A stretch of DNA of 36,950 nt from Gemmatimonadota bacterium (GCA_009838975.1 VXQO01000049.1:1-36950), one strand, 5' to 3'; shown: positions 5,909-15,411, numbered from the stretch's first letter. The notes: generated by a model not told the origin, from the sequence alone. Made by a program: numbers and translations.

Positions 5909-7239
5909 GACCCCTCGGTATCGACCTGTTCGCTGGCGCGGGTGGCCTCAGCTTGGGCTTCGAACAGGCTGGTTTTGACGTGGCGGCGGCAGTGGAGGTC
6001 GATCCGGTGCATTGCGCCGTCCACAAGTTCAACTTCCCCGATACGGCCACGATCCCGCACCCAATCGAGACCCTCGTAGGTGCCGATATTTTGAAAGCTG
6101 CCCGCATCGACGGGCGCCGGGTTGACTGCGTGTTCGGCGGTGCCCCCTGCCAAGGCTTTTCCCTTATCGGCCATCGTGCTCTGGACGACCCACGCAACGG
6201 ACTCGTACGCGACTTCGTTCGCGTGGTCGGCGAGATCGAGCCTCGAACCTTCGTCTTCGAGAACGTAAAGGGGCTAACGGTCGGTCGGCACCGCAAGTTC
6301 CTCGACGAATTGATCCACGAGTTTTCTCGGATCGGATATGTGGTGCGAGTACCATGGCGTGTGCTCAACGCTGCGCACTTCGGGACGCCCCAGAATCGAG
6401 AACGCCTGATTCTGCTGGGTGCCCGAAAGGGTGACTCGCCGCCGGCCTACCCGGCACCCTTGACTGAGATTCCCAGCCCTCAGCAACGAATCGTGGGCTT
6501 GCCCGAGGGACCGACCTGCTCGGATGCGCTCGGGGACCTGCCGGATGTCGACGAAATCGAGGAACTGGTCGCTTCCGATTCGACAGCCATCGCCGATTTC
6601 GGCGAGCCTTCGGAATACGCAGCCCTCTTGCGGTGCCTGTCCGACCACGCTTGGCACTACGGGCATCCCCGCGAGTGGGATCCCGATGTTCTTACGTCAA
6701 GCGCTCGCACCGAGCACACAGCGATCTCGCGAAGGCGATTCCGCGATACGGAGCCCGGCACCGTGGAGCCCATCAGCAGATTCTTCAAGCTGTCGGAGCG
6801 TGGAGTCTCCAACACGTTGCGTGCGGGCACCGACGGAGCCCGCGGGGCTTTTACCAGCCCGCGTCCGATCCACTACCTCTACGACCGCTGTATCACGGTT
6901 CGCGAGATGGCCCGATTGCACGGGTTCCCCGATTGGTTCCGTTTCAATGTGACCAAGTGGCACGGAGGGCGGCAGATCGGGAACTCCGTACCGCCTCCCC
7001 TGGCACGGGCGATCGCCGGTCAGGTGATGCGCGCACTGGGCGCTACTGCCACCCGCCCGAGCGTGCCGGTCTCGCTGGGAGATCCTGGGCTTCTGTCGCT
7101 CGACCTCTCGGGTGCCGCGAAACACTTCGGCGTAGAACCGCCACCCAGCCGCCGGGACAAGAAGAGCGGTGTTCGGAAGCGTAGGCAGATCGACATCGAA
7201 CGCGAGCGCCTCAACGGGCTGGTCGGCGCGCGTGCCTGA
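5905..7239 (+). CDS. DNA (cytosine-5) methyltransferase (IME-1 cargo)
   Basis: A 444-residue type II modification enzyme. Motif I is DLFAGAGGLSLGF (7-19), motif IV is GAPCQGFS with catalytic Cys82, motif VI is ENVKGL (119-124), motif VIII is QNRERLILLG, and motifs IX-X end with RLHGFPDWF and QIGNSVPPPLARAI. All key residues are present. The region between motifs VIII and IX, the target-recognition domain, is specific and gives no recognition site by eye. It is coupled to vsr upstream and to a probable restriction enzyme 4 bp downstream. A basic tail (DKKSGVRKRRQ) follows motif X. Confidence 0.95.
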   Translation: MRPLGIDLFAGAGGLSLGFEQAGFDVAAAVEVDPVHCAVHKFNFPDTATIPHPIETLVGADILKAARIDGRRVDCVFGGAPCQGFSLIGHRALDDPRNGLVRDFVRVVGEIEPRTFVFENVKGLTVGRHRKFLDELIHEFSRIGYVVRVPWRVLNAAHFGTPQNRERLILLGARKGDSPPAYPAPLTEIPSPQQRIVGLPEGPTCSDALGDLPDVDEIEELVASDSTAIADFGEPSEYAALLRCLSDHAWHYGHPREWDPDVLTSSARTEHTAISRRRFRDTEPGTVEPISRFFKLSERGVSNTLRAGTDGARGAFTSPRPIHYLYDRCITVREMARLHGFPDWFRFNVTKWHGGRQIGNSVPPPLARAIAGQVMRALGATATRPSVPVSLGDPGLLSLDLSGAAKHFGVEPPPSRRDKKSGVRKRRQIDIERERLNGLVGARA

Positions 7240-7243
7240 GAAG

Positions 7244-8023
7244 ATGAACCGATATCAAGCCGTGATCGAGAAGGTGTTCTTCGATCACTTCGCCGAAGGC
7301 ACAACCGAGTTCCGGTTCCGCCGGGAAGAGCTTGAGGACGCGATCACCGCTCTCGGCGTCGAGCGCATCAAGAATCTGGGCGACATTACGTATTCCTTCC
7401 GGCATCGACACCCGTTGCCCGACAGTATTCTCGAAACGCAACCGGAAGGGCACGAGTGGATCATCGAGGGGGCCGGTCGGGGCCGATACAGGTTCAGGCT
7501 CGTAACGACGGCGAGCCGAATCGTGCCGCGGGACGATCTGGTCGTGATCGACATCCCCGACGCAACCCCGGAAGTAATCCGCGCCCACAAGCTCGATGAC
7601 GAGCAGGCCCTCTTGGCCATGGTCCGCTACAACCGCCTTATCGACACATTCCTCGGCATTACCGCCTATAGCCTACAGAATCATCTACGGACGACGGTCA
7701 AGGGCGTGGGGCAGATCGAGATCGACGAACTCTACATCGGGATCGACAAGCTGGGCTGCCACTACGTCATCCCCGTTCAGGCCAAGGGCGAGAAGGATCA
7801 GATTGGAATCGTGCAGCCCACCCAAGACATCCGTTTCGCAGAGCAGAAGTTCCCCGGTATGCGCTGTCGAGCCATCGCTGCACAGTTCTTGCGCGACGAG
7901 GTCGTCGCCCTATTCGAGTTGACCTTGCAGGGTGGCGAGATCAAGGTCGTGGAGGAACGTCATTACCGGCTCGTCCCAGCAGATCAACTCGACGCGGCCG
8001 CGATCAGAAAGTATCGCGCGTGA
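7244..8023 (+). CDS. Probable type II restriction endonuclease, PD-(D/E)XK fold (IME-1 cargo)
   Basis: A 259-residue protein 4 bp after the methyltransferase. The central block GQIEIDELYIGIDKLG then YVIPVQAKGEKDQ (about 157-185) fits a PD-(D/E)XK nuclease with acidic Glu159/Asp161 and a Gln179-x-Lys181 ending, a variant seen in some restriction enzymes. RYNRLIDTFLGITAYSLQNH (128-147) and EERHYRLV are further strongly patterned stretches that recall endonucleases paired with C5 methyltransferases. Position next to a methyltransferase and Vsr makes restriction the likely job. Specificity is unknown. Confidence 0.75.
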   Translation: MNRYQAVIEKVFFDHFAEGTTEFRFRREELEDAITALGVERIKNLGDITYSFRHRHPLPDSILETQPEGHEWIIEGAGRGRYRFRLVTTASRIVPRDDLVVIDIPDATPEVIRAHKLDDEQALLAMVRYNRLIDTFLGITAYSLQNHLRTTVKGVGQIEIDELYIGIDKLGCHYVIPVQAKGEKDQIGIVQPTQDIRFAEQKFPGMRCRAIAAQFLRDEVVALFELTLQGGEIKVVEERHYRLVPADQLDAAAIRKYRA

Positions 8024-8266
8024 CCACTCGACCCGTTCCCTATGGTTGGGGGAGCGGTGAGGCGCAGCTCACTTCGCCCAAGCCGTCCCCGTGCACGGCA
8101 GAAACCCTGCTTGACCGCTCGCTTTTCGTCCGGAGAAATCCAGTACGGTCGAAGGGATTCCCGTTCAGATTTGCATATCTAAAGTGATACACTGCCCAGC
8201 ACGCATAATCTGTAACCTGTGGTAGCACAATAAGTTAGATTCACATAAAACCACGTCAGCCCACTT
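8024..8266 (+). other. Right end of IME-1, non-coding
   Basis: No gene is evident. The last 110 bp are AT-rich against a GC-rich background. TGCATATC at 8172-8179 followed by AAGTGATACAC (8182-8192) matches the IME-2 right end (GATATGCA at 14800-14807 then TGTACCACTT on the other strand). This shared block probably binds integrase or directionality factor. Confidence 0.6.
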
Positions 8267-8282
8267 CCGCCCGAACTCGGCA
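8267..8282 (+). repeat. attR core of IME-1
   Basis: An exact copy of the 16-bp sequence at 926-941. It begins an LRR in the same codon phase as the left copy. The next bases (GCCTCGGCAAC) continue the host LRR, in contrast to the element bases after the left copy. Confidence 0.85.
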
Positions 8283-11200
8283 GCCTCGGCAACTTGAGGC
8301 GGCTGTCGCTCCTTCACAACCAACTCGCCGGCCCGATCCCGCCCGAACTCGGCAGCCTCGGCAACCTGGAGTACCTGGGCCTCCACGCCAACCGACTCAC
8401 CGGCCCGATCCCGCCCGAACTCGGCAGCCTCGCCAACCTGGATGAGTTGGACCTCAGTGTTAACGCCCTCACCGGGCCGATTCCGCCTAGCCTTTTGCGA
8501 CTTGACGAGCTCCGATCCTTCCTCATCGAAGGAAATGCACTTTGCGTGCCCGGGACATCCGTTTTCGGCGCCTGGCTGCGAGCAATCGAAAACCACGACG
8601 CCGCGACGACGGCGTTCTGCAACGCGGCCGACCTGGCGGCGCTCAGGTCCCTGTACGAGGCGGCGGGCGGGACCGGCTGGATCCAGTCCGGCGGCTGGCC
8701 GGATGAAGGGTTCGTAGAGGACTGGCACGGCGTCAGCGCGGATTCACTCGGCCGGGTCACCGAACTGGATCTGGCGGGGAATGGACTCCAGGGACAACTG
8801 CCGCCGGATCTGGGCACGCTGGTTCGAATGACCGGACTGCGGATTGGCGACAATGCCCTTTCGGGTCGGCTTCCGCTGTCTCTGGCCAGGCTCTCCCTGA
8901 CAGAGTTGCACTATGCGGGCACAAGGCTCTGCGCCCCGGCCGAAGCATCGTTCCGGACCTGGTTGAACGCCATTAGGTCACACGACGGCACGGGGATCGA
9001 GTGTGCTCTGCTGTCGGACAGCGACATCCTGGCGCTGCTCTATGAAGCGACCGGGGGGCCGGACTGGTTCAACAACCGGAACTGGCTGACTGGAGCACCG
9101 CTGGCGCAGTGGTACGGCGTCCGGGTTGGTGACGAAGGCCGGGTGGTCGGTCTGATCTCGCGAAGCAACAATCTGACGGGGCCGGTACCAGCGGAACTTG
9201 GCAACCTCGATAGCCTGAGGGAGCTGGACCTAGGGTCCAACCAACTCACCGGACCCATCCCGGCCGAGCTCGGCAACCTCGGCAACTTGGAGGAACTCTC
9301 TCTCTCGAGAAACAATCTCACGGGCCCGATTCCGGCCGAACTCGGCAACCTCGATAGCCTGACGGAGCTGTCCCTCGCATCTAACCAACTCACCGGTCCG
9401 ATTCCGACCGAACTCGGCAACCTCGCCAACCTGACGAGGTTGTGGCTCTTTGGAAACGAGCTCACCGGCCCGGTCCCGGCCGAACTCGGCAACCTCGGCA
9501 AGGTCAGGTACCTGGTACTCGACAGTAACGGGCTCACCGGCCCGATTCCGGCCGAACTCGGCAACCTCGCCAACCTGACGGGGTTGTGGCTCTTTGGAAA
9601 CGAGCTCATCGGCCCGATCCCGCCCGAACTCGGCGGTCTCGGCAACCTGACGTGGCTGGACCTGACTGCCAACGGGCTCACCGGCCCGATCCCGGCCGAA
9701 CTCGGCAACCTCGGCAGCCTGGAGGCGCTTTCTCTTTCGTACAACAGCCTCACCGGCCCGATCCCACCCGAACTCGGCAACCTCGCCAACCTGAGGCGGC
9801 TGGACCTCAGTCCCAACGCCTTCACCGGCCCGATCCCGGCCGAACTCGGCAACCTGGTGAACCTCGAGGAACTGGACCTTGGCGGACACGATCTGACCGG
9901 CCCTATCCCGCCCGAGCTCGGCCGCCTGTCCAACGTGAAGCGGATGCTTCTCTGGGGCAATCATCTCACGGGCCCGATTCCGCCCGAACTGGGCGGTCTG
10001 GGCAGCGTGACCTACCTGGCCCTCGAAGGGAACGCCCTGAGTGGCTCCCTGCCTCCCGAACTGGGCAACCTTGCGGCTGTGGAGGAGCTGTTCCTGGAAG
10101 ACAACAAGCTTGAGGGTCCGGTTCCGTCCGGACTCGGCGGCATGGCCAGCCTGAGGAGACTCGGCCTGACCAACAATGCCGGGATGGAGGGACCCTTGCC
10201 AGCCGACATGACCGGTCTCCACCGGCTCGAAGCGCTGCTGGCCGGAGGCACGGATCTATGCGCCCCCTCGGACGCCGGCTTTCAGGGCTGGCTGAACGGG
10301 GTGCACAAGCGCCGTATCAGGTCCTGCGTTGAGGGCGATCCGCCGATGGCGTACCTGACCCAGGCGGTGCAGTCGCGGGACTACCCCGTTCCGCTGGTGG
10401 CGGCGGAGGAGGCGTTGCTGCGCGTCTTCGTGACGGCCCGGAATGCCGCCAGCGCGGGGATACCAGCGGTCCGGGCACGCTTCTACGTCAACGGCAGGGA
10501 GACGCACGTCGTGGACATCCCGGTCACGTCCACGCCGATCCCGACGGCGGTGGACGAGGGCAGCCTCTCGAAGTCGATCAACGCCGAGATTCCGGCGGAC
10601 GTCATACAACCGGGGCTCGAGATGGTCATCGAAGTGGATCCGGAAGGGACACTGGACGAATCCCTGGGCGTCGAGACGCGGATCCCCCAAACGGGCCGCC
10701 TGGCGGTGGATGTCCGGGCGATGCCGCTGTTCGAGCTGACGCTGATCCCGTTCGTCTGGACCCAGACCAACGACCAGTCGATCGTGGACCTCGTAGAAGC
10801 CATGGCCGCGGACCCCGAGAACCACGACATGCTCGGAGACACGCGCACGCTGCTGCCCGTTGGCACTCTGGACGTGAAGGCCCACGAGCCGGTGCTGAGT
10901 TCAAGCAACCATGCCTTCAGGATACTCCACGAGACCGAGGCCATTCGGGCCATGGAGGGAGGCAGCGGCCACTATATGGGCATGATGGCGGGGCGCGTTG
11001 AGGGCCCAGGCGGAGTAGCCGCCATCCGCGGCTGGACGGGCTTTTCGATTCCTCGCGCAAGCACCATCGCTCACGAACTCGGCCACAACCTGAGCCTCCG
11101 CCATGCGCCGTGCGGCAGGCCTGGCGCCTTGGATCTGTCCTATCCCTACTCCGACGGATTCATCGGCGCCTGGGGGTATGATTTCCGTAACGGCGGCAGC

Positions 11201-11794
11201 CTGGTGCGTCCGACCCGGCCAGACCTGATGTCCTACTGTGAGCCCGAATGGATCAGTGACTACAGCTTCACCAACGCACTGCGGTACCGGCTGTTCAACG
11301 AGGGTCGGCCCGCGGCCGCTCAGAGCCGGTCACTCCTCCTGTGGGGTGGGATCGGCACTGACAGCGTACCCTTCCTGGAGCCCGCCTTCGTGGTCGACGC
11401 CCCGGCCTTGCTTCCCGACTCCGCGGGCGATTACCGGCTCACCGGCCGGTCCGACTCTGGAGTCGAGCTGTTCTCACTGGCCTTCGCGATGCCCGAGACC
11501 GCCGATGGCGACGGAAGTTCCTCCTTCGCGTTCGTCCTGCCTGCGCGAGCCGGTTGGGACGGCAATCTGGCCAGCATCACCCTGACCGGCCCCGGGGAAT
11601 CGACGACGCTCGACGGGGACAGCGACGTCGCGATGGCCATCCTCCGCAACCCGCGCACCGGGCAGATCCGCGGCATCCTGCGCGACCTGCCCGCGGCCAT
11701 GCAGGCGGCCGCAGACAAGCAAGCGGTGCGTGCCCCGGATCTCAAGGTGCTCTTCAGCCGAGGAATCCCGGGCCCGGAGGCGTGGAAGCGATGA
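8267..11794 (+). CDS. LRR-metzincin protease, 3' piece of the gene split by IME-1
   Basis: About 1175 residues with no proper start: the frame opens at 8249 inside the element end, and the first usable codon is TTG at 8294. It holds roughly twenty 24-residue plant-type LRRs in three blocks separated by cap-like segments (LCVPGTSVFGAWL, LCAPAEASFRTWL, LCAPSDAGFQGWL), then a beta-rich region, then a zinc-protease domain. The motif HELGHNLSLRH (11072-11104) is a metzincin HExxHxxxxxH site, and LMSYC downstream can be the Met-turn. Family members are secreted or surface bound. Without excision of IME-1 this half lacks the signal peptide and BIG2 domains, so it is probably silent. Confidence 0.88.
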   Translation, partial: PPELGSLGNLRRLSLLHNQLAGPIPPELGSLGNLEYLGLHANRLTGPIPPELGSLANLDELDLSVNALTGPIPPSLLRLDELRSFLIEGNALCVPGTSVFGAWLRAIENHDAATTAFCNAADLAALRSLYEAAGGTGWIQSGGWPDEGFVEDWHGVSADSLGRVTELDLAGNGLQGQLPPDLGTLVRMTGLRIGDNALSGRLPLSLARLSLTELHYAGTRLCAPAEASFRTWLNAIRSHDGTGIECALLSDSDILALLYEATGGPDWFNNRNWLTGAPLAQWYGVRVGDEGRVVGLISRSNNLTGPVPAELGNLDSLRELDLGSNQLTGPIPAELGNLGNLEELSLSRNNLTGPIPAELGNLDSLTELSLASNQLTGPIPTELGNLANLTRLWLFGNELTGPVPAELGNLGKVRYLVLDSNGLTGPIPAELGNLANLTGLWLFGNELIGPIPPELGGLGNLTWLDLTANGLTGPIPAELGNLGSLEALSLSYNSLTGPIPPELGNLANLRRLDLSPNAFTGPIPAELGNLVNLEELDLGGHDLTGPIPPELGRLSNVKRMLLWGNHLTGPIPPELGGLGSVTYLALEGNALSGSLPPELGNLAAVEELFLEDNKLEGPVPSGLGGMASLRRLGLTNNAGMEGPLPADMTGLHRLEALLAGGTDLCAPSDAGFQGWLNGVHKRRIRSCVEGDPPMAYLTQAVQSRDYPVPLVAAEEALLRVFVTARNAASAGIPAVRARFYVNGRETHVVDIPVTSTPIPTAVDEGSLSKSINAEIPADVIQPGLEMVIEVDPEGTLDESLGVETRIPQTGRLAVDVRAMPLFELTLIPFVWTQTNDQSIVDLVEAMAADPENHDMLGDTRTLLPVGTLDVKAHEPVLSSSNHAFRILHETEAIRAMEGGSGHYMGMMAGRVEGPGGVAAIRGWTGFSIPRASTIAHELGHNLSLRHAPCGRPGALDLSYPYSDGFIGAWGYDFRNGGSLVRPTRPDLMSYCEPEWISDYSFTNALRYRLFNEGRPAAAQSRSLLLWGGIGTDSVPFLEPAFVVDAPALLPDSAGDYRLTGRSDSGVELFSLAFAMPETADGDGSSSFAFVLPARAGWDGNLASITLTGPGESTTLDGDSDVAMAILRNPRTGQIRGILRDLPAAMQAAADKQAVRAPDLKVLFSRGIPGPEAWKR

Positions 11795-11856
11795 CAAGAC
11801 AGTCCCCGCAAAGTAGGCGCCGCGCGGGAAGCGAAACGACCATGACCAGGAGTCCT

Positions 11857-12792
11857 ATGAAAAACCGCGACTGTATCCTGCTTCACCCCTTCGCGCTCAT
11901 CGCGCTGGCAACGGTGACCATATCAACCCCGCTGGGCGCCCAAACAGTTGGAGACCGCGTCCGCGTGTTCTCTGCGGGCACCGTGACCTTCGGCCGAGTC
12001 ACCGGCGTGAATGACGAAGGGTTCGAGCTCGCAAACGACGACCTGCACCTATCCTTCGCGTATCGGGACCTGGACCGCCTGGAAGAAGTGGGTGGGATCA
12101 AAACCTGGGGGTACGAAGGCGTCGTTATGGGCAGTGCTTGGGGGACACTTCTTGCTTTCAATGAAGACTTGAATGTATTTGAGGGAAGCCTCATAGGGGG
12201 CTTGTTGGGCCTCGTGTTCGGCGTGGCCTATCCCTTCTTCAGGCCCGAGGAGGCTGGCCGGTCATGGCGACCCATCTCGGTTCGCGAGTATTTCGTCCCG
12301 GTTCTCGGCGAGGAGTTCCCCTATGGTGGGCGGGTACGCGTATCGGTCGATGGTAGCGAGCTCATCGGCCGGGCCACCGCCATGACCGACGAAGGGTTCG
12401 AACTCGTCCAGGGTGGGATGCGCCGATCCTTCACCTATCGGGACATCGACGCTCTGGAATGGAGTCGTGGAATGCGATCTCGTTGGAAGACCGGGTGGGG
12501 CCTCGGCCTTCTCGGCGGGTTCATCGCCTTTCCGACCTTCAACGGGGCGTGGGGATGCGTGGCCAGCGACTGGGAGGGACCGTCCTGCGAAGAAAAGGGA
12601 CGCGACCTGTTTGCCTGGATCGGAGCAGGAGGCCTCCTGGGGCTCGGAGTGGGCACTGTTGTGTGGCGGCACGAGTCGTGGGAGTCCTTCGCGCTTCGCG
12701 ACCGGAGGCCTGATATCAGTCCCTTTGTCGCGCCGCTACGCGACTTGGAGGGACGCCACGGTCTGTTGCTGGGAGCGCGTATCGAGTTCTGA
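11857..12792 (+). CDS. Exported protein with hydrophobic segments, function unknown
   Basis: A 311-residue protein lying between the two convergent LRR-protease genes. ATG at 11857 has AGGAG just upstream; an alternative ATG is at 11842. The N-terminus looks like a signal peptide ending near PLGAQ. Two similar halves follow, each with a small beta motif: VGDRVRVFSAG...GRVTGVNDEGFEL...SFAYRDLDRLE, and GGRVRVSVDG...GRATAMTDEGFEL...SFTYRDIDALE. Each half is followed by a glycine-rich hydrophobic stretch (SLIGGLLGLVFGVAYPFF; GWGLGLLGGFIAF and GAGGLLGLGVGTVV). The duplication suggests a membrane-associated envelope protein. I do not recognise the family. Confidence 0.8.
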   Translation: MKNRDCILLHPFALIALATVTISTPLGAQTVGDRVRVFSAGTVTFGRVTGVNDEGFELANDDLHLSFAYRDLDRLEEVGGIKTWGYEGVVMGSAWGTLLAFNEDLNVFEGSLIGGLLGLVFGVAYPFFRPEEAGRSWRPISVREYFVPVLGEEFPYGGRVRVSVDGSELIGRATAMTDEGFELVQGGMRRSFTYRDIDALEWSRGMRSRWKTGWGLGLLGGFIAFPTFNGAWGCVASDWEGPSCEEKGRDLFAWIGAGGLLGLGVGTVVWRHESWESFALRDRRPDISPFVAPLRDLEGRHGLLLGARIEF

Positions 12793-12827
12793 TGGTGAAG
12801 GCACGCGCCACTCAGATGTTCCGTGGA

Positions 12828-14726
12828 TCACCGTCTCCAGGCAGTGGCATCCGGTATCCCCCGGCTGAAGATCACCTCCAGTCCCGTTCCGGCGGCGTGC
12901 CCGGTCGCGTCCATGGCCGCCTGGGTCGGAGGCTGCAGGTCCCGCAGGATGCCCCGCACCTGCCCGGTGCGGGGATCACGCAGAATGGCCATCGGGCGGT
13001 CGCTGTCACCGTCCAGCGTGAAAGACCCGCCGGGGCCGGTGAGGATGATTCGGTCCAGGTCATCTTCCCATCGGCCCCGCACCGGCAGAACGAACGTGAA
13101 GGAAGAACTCCCGTCGCCGTCCGCGGTCTCCGGCATGGTGAAGGCCAGGGAGAACAGATGGTGGCCGTCGGCGCCTCGGCCCGCGATCTCGTATTCGCCC
13201 CCGGAATCCGGCAGCGCGGCCGGTGCATCAACGACGAAGGCGGGGTTGAGGGAGGGTTCCCCTTCTGCGTCCACACCACCCCAGAGGAGGAGCGATCTGG
13301 CGCGAGCGGACACAGCCGCGGGCGCACCTTCGTCGAACAGACGATAACGGAGCGCGTTCGTGAAGCCATAGTCGCTGATCCACTGTCCTGGAAAACAGTA
13401 CGACATCACATCCGGCCTGGAGGGCTGGACCAGGCTGCCTCCATCACGAAAGTCATATCCCCAGACTCCAATGGATCCGTCCGGGTAGGGATACGAAGCG
13501 TCAAGACCTCCCGGACCGCCGCAGGGCGCGTGCCTCAGGCTCATGTTGTGGCCGAGTTCGTGGGCGATGGTGCTCGGTTCGGGAATCGAAAAGCTCCACC
13601 GACCGGACACACGGGCGATTCCCGCCGTTCCCGTAACGGGGTTTGCCATCATGCCCATGTAGTGGCCGGTCCCGCCCTCCATGGCCTGGATCGCTCTGGT
13701 TTCGCCAAACACCTGAAACCCATTGTTGCTTGAAGTCAGCACCGGCTCGTGCGCGGTCACGCCCAGGCTGCCCACCGGCATGAGCGTGCGCGTGTCTCCA
13801 AGCATCTCGTGCTTCTCGGGATCCGCGGCCATGGCTTCGACGAGATCCACGATCGCCGAGTCCTGGGTGTGGATCCAGACAAACGGGATCAGCGTCAGGT
13901 CGAACCGCGGCATGGCCCGCACATCCACGGCCAGACGGCCCGTCTCCGGGATCCGCTTTGCGACGCCCAGAGCTTCGTCCAACGTCCGCTGCGGATCCAC
14001 CTCGATCACCATTTCGAGCCCCGGCTGTATGATCTCCGCGGGAATCTCGGCGTTGGCCGATTTGGCGAGACTGCTCTCGTCCACCGCGACCGGGATCGGC
14101 GTGGACTTGCCCGGCACGTCCACGGCATGGGTCTCACGACCGTTTACGTAAAATCGGGCGCGCACGGCCGGAATGCCGATGCTGGTGGCCTGCATGGCTG
14201 TCGGGAACACGCGCAGCAAAGCCGTCTCGCCCGCGACCAGAGGAACGGGGAACGCCCGCGACTGCACGGCCTGAGTCAGATACGCGATCGGGGGATCTGC
14301 CTCGATGCAGAACCTGATACGGCGCTTGTGCACTCCGTCCAGCCAGGCTCGGAAGCCGGCGTCCGCGGGGGCGCACAAGTCGGTGCCGCTCGTAACCAGC
14401 TCTTCCAGTCGGTCGAGTTCGGTCAGCGATTGTGGCAAAGCGCCGGTCAGGCCCGCGTTATTCGCGAGCGCCAATACCTGGACGTTCGTCAAGGCTCCGA
14501 ACTCCGGCGGTACGGGACCCGAGAGGGCGTTGGACGCCAGGGACAGGAATCTCACATTGGCAAGATAGCCGAGTTCCGGCGGGAGTGGGCCCGAGAGATT
14601 CGCATTGTAAAGGTGCAGTTCTTCCAGGGCCGCGAGACCGCCGAGTTCGGACGGGATGGGGCCCGACAGATTGGTATTGTACAGACGCAGTTCTTCCAAG
14701 GCGGTCAGTTTGCCGAGTTCCGGCGG
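12828..14726 (-). CDS. LRR-metzincin protease, 3' piece of a second gene split by IME-2
   Basis: A paralogue of the protease half at 8267-11794 in convergent orientation. It has four to five LRRs, the cap LCAPADAGFRAWLDG, the beta-rich middle and a metzincin site HELGHNMSLRH (13530-13562) followed by DVMSYC. The C-terminal 500 residues are very similar to the + strand copy. The piece begins at the IME-2 right core; an ATG two codons before the first LRR codon (14730-14732) comes from the element but has no ribosome site. The upstream LRRs lie at 24603-25148 in the same phase, 9909 bp away. The signal peptide and N-terminal domains are not in the window. Confidence 0.88.
   Translation of the reverse strand, partial: PPELGKLTALEELRLYNTNLSGPIPSELGGLAALEELHLYNANLSGPLPPELGYLANVRFLSLASNALSGPVPPEFGALTNVQVLALANNAGLTGALPQSLTELDRLEELVTSGTDLCAPADAGFRAWLDGVHKRRIRFCIEADPPIAYLTQAVQSRAFPVPLVAGETALLRVFPTAMQATSIGIPAVRARFYVNGRETHAVDVPGKSTPIPVAVDESSLAKSANAEIPAEIIQPGLEMVIEVDPQRTLDEALGVAKRIPETGRLAVDVRAMPRFDLTLIPFVWIHTQDSAIVDLVEAMAADPEKHEMLGDTRTLMPVGSLGVTAHEPVLTSSNNGFQVFGETRAIQAMEGGTGHYMGMMANPVTGTAGIARVSGRWSFSIPEPSTIAHELGHNMSLRHAPCGGPGGLDASYPYPDGSIGVWGYDFRDGGSLVQPSRPDVMSYCFPGQWISDYGFTNALRYRLFDEGAPAAVSARARSLLLWGGVDAEGEPSLNPAFVVDAPAALPDSGGEYEIAGRGADGHHLFSLAFTMPETADGDGSSSFTFVLPVRGRWEDDLDRIILTGPGGSFTLDGDSDRPMAILRDPRTGQVRGILRDLQPPTQAAMDATGHAAGTGLEVIFSRGIPDATAWRR
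14714..14726 (-). repeat. attR core of IME-2
   Basis: CCGCCGGAACTCG on the minus strand, repeated at 24623-24635 in the same LRR codon phase. With the flanking element bases it forms the perfect palindrome GTTCCGCCGGAAC (14717-14729). Confidence 0.8.
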
Positions 14727-14734
14727 AACCATGT

Positions 14735-15411
14735 GAGTATTTCTAAATGACTATATATCAATGTGTTAGATAGCACAATGCAGCGTATGTACCACTTCCG
14801 ATATGCAGAAATGTGTTGGATTGAATGAGACGATATCGGAGGTCAGCAGACATAAGGCCTTCGGCAAAGCCGTGGTGGAACGGTCGGGCTGCATCCTCGC
14901 CGTAGCGATCAAGCCACATCGCGTCGGTCTCGCCCGGAGCGCCATCGAGGCGGCGGCTGAGCTGACTCCGGACAGGCCATCCGAGGGTGCTCGCCGCCCG
15001 CGAAATCCCCGTTTACGCGCTTGGCGAACCGACCATTTCGTGCCGGCACTGGGGGTCTCATCTTGCCTCTGCTCGCAGTCCCGGATGGAGGTCGAAGCGG
15101 TACGCTCCGTCAATTGCTCAGACGCCGTCGAGGGCGAACCGGATGGAGGTCAATTCCACGGCTTGGCCGAACAACTGCTGCTGAGAGCCCGCCTTCGGGG
15201 CTCGATTCGGTGTGATCCGGCTCACCTCTGACCGAAGGGTCAGCGAAGCCGTCCGCCCATCCCCGTTCGCGCCACTCCGGCGCACTCGACCGTGTCGGAG
15301 GCGGTGGCGGCGTACCGAGGGTTGCTTCTTGGCCGTCCTTGCCTGCGGCTCCCGCAACGTTGGCTATATTCCTGTTCCGAGGAAGCGATCATCGATTGGA
15401 GTTGGAGGCAA
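14735..15411. other. Right end of IME-2 and gene-free stretch
   Basis: The first 75 bp are AT-rich and hold the conserved end block (GATATGCA at 14800-14807). From 14810 to 15411 frames are open on both strands but show no recognisable domain or ribosome site. A 13-bp sequence CCGGATGGAGGTC occurs twice within 60 bp (near 15081 and 15138). The stretch may be decayed cargo and includes the upstream region of the ParB-like gene. Confidence 0.55.

Noticed and set aside
9040-10222. Long repetitive frames antisense to the LRR block
   Set aside because: Their repeats simply mirror the 72-bp LRR units; no start or independent domain.
14803-15231. 142-residue frame at the IME-2 right end
   Set aside because: No ribosome site or domain, and it competes with frames on the other strand; treated as non-coding or decayed cargo.
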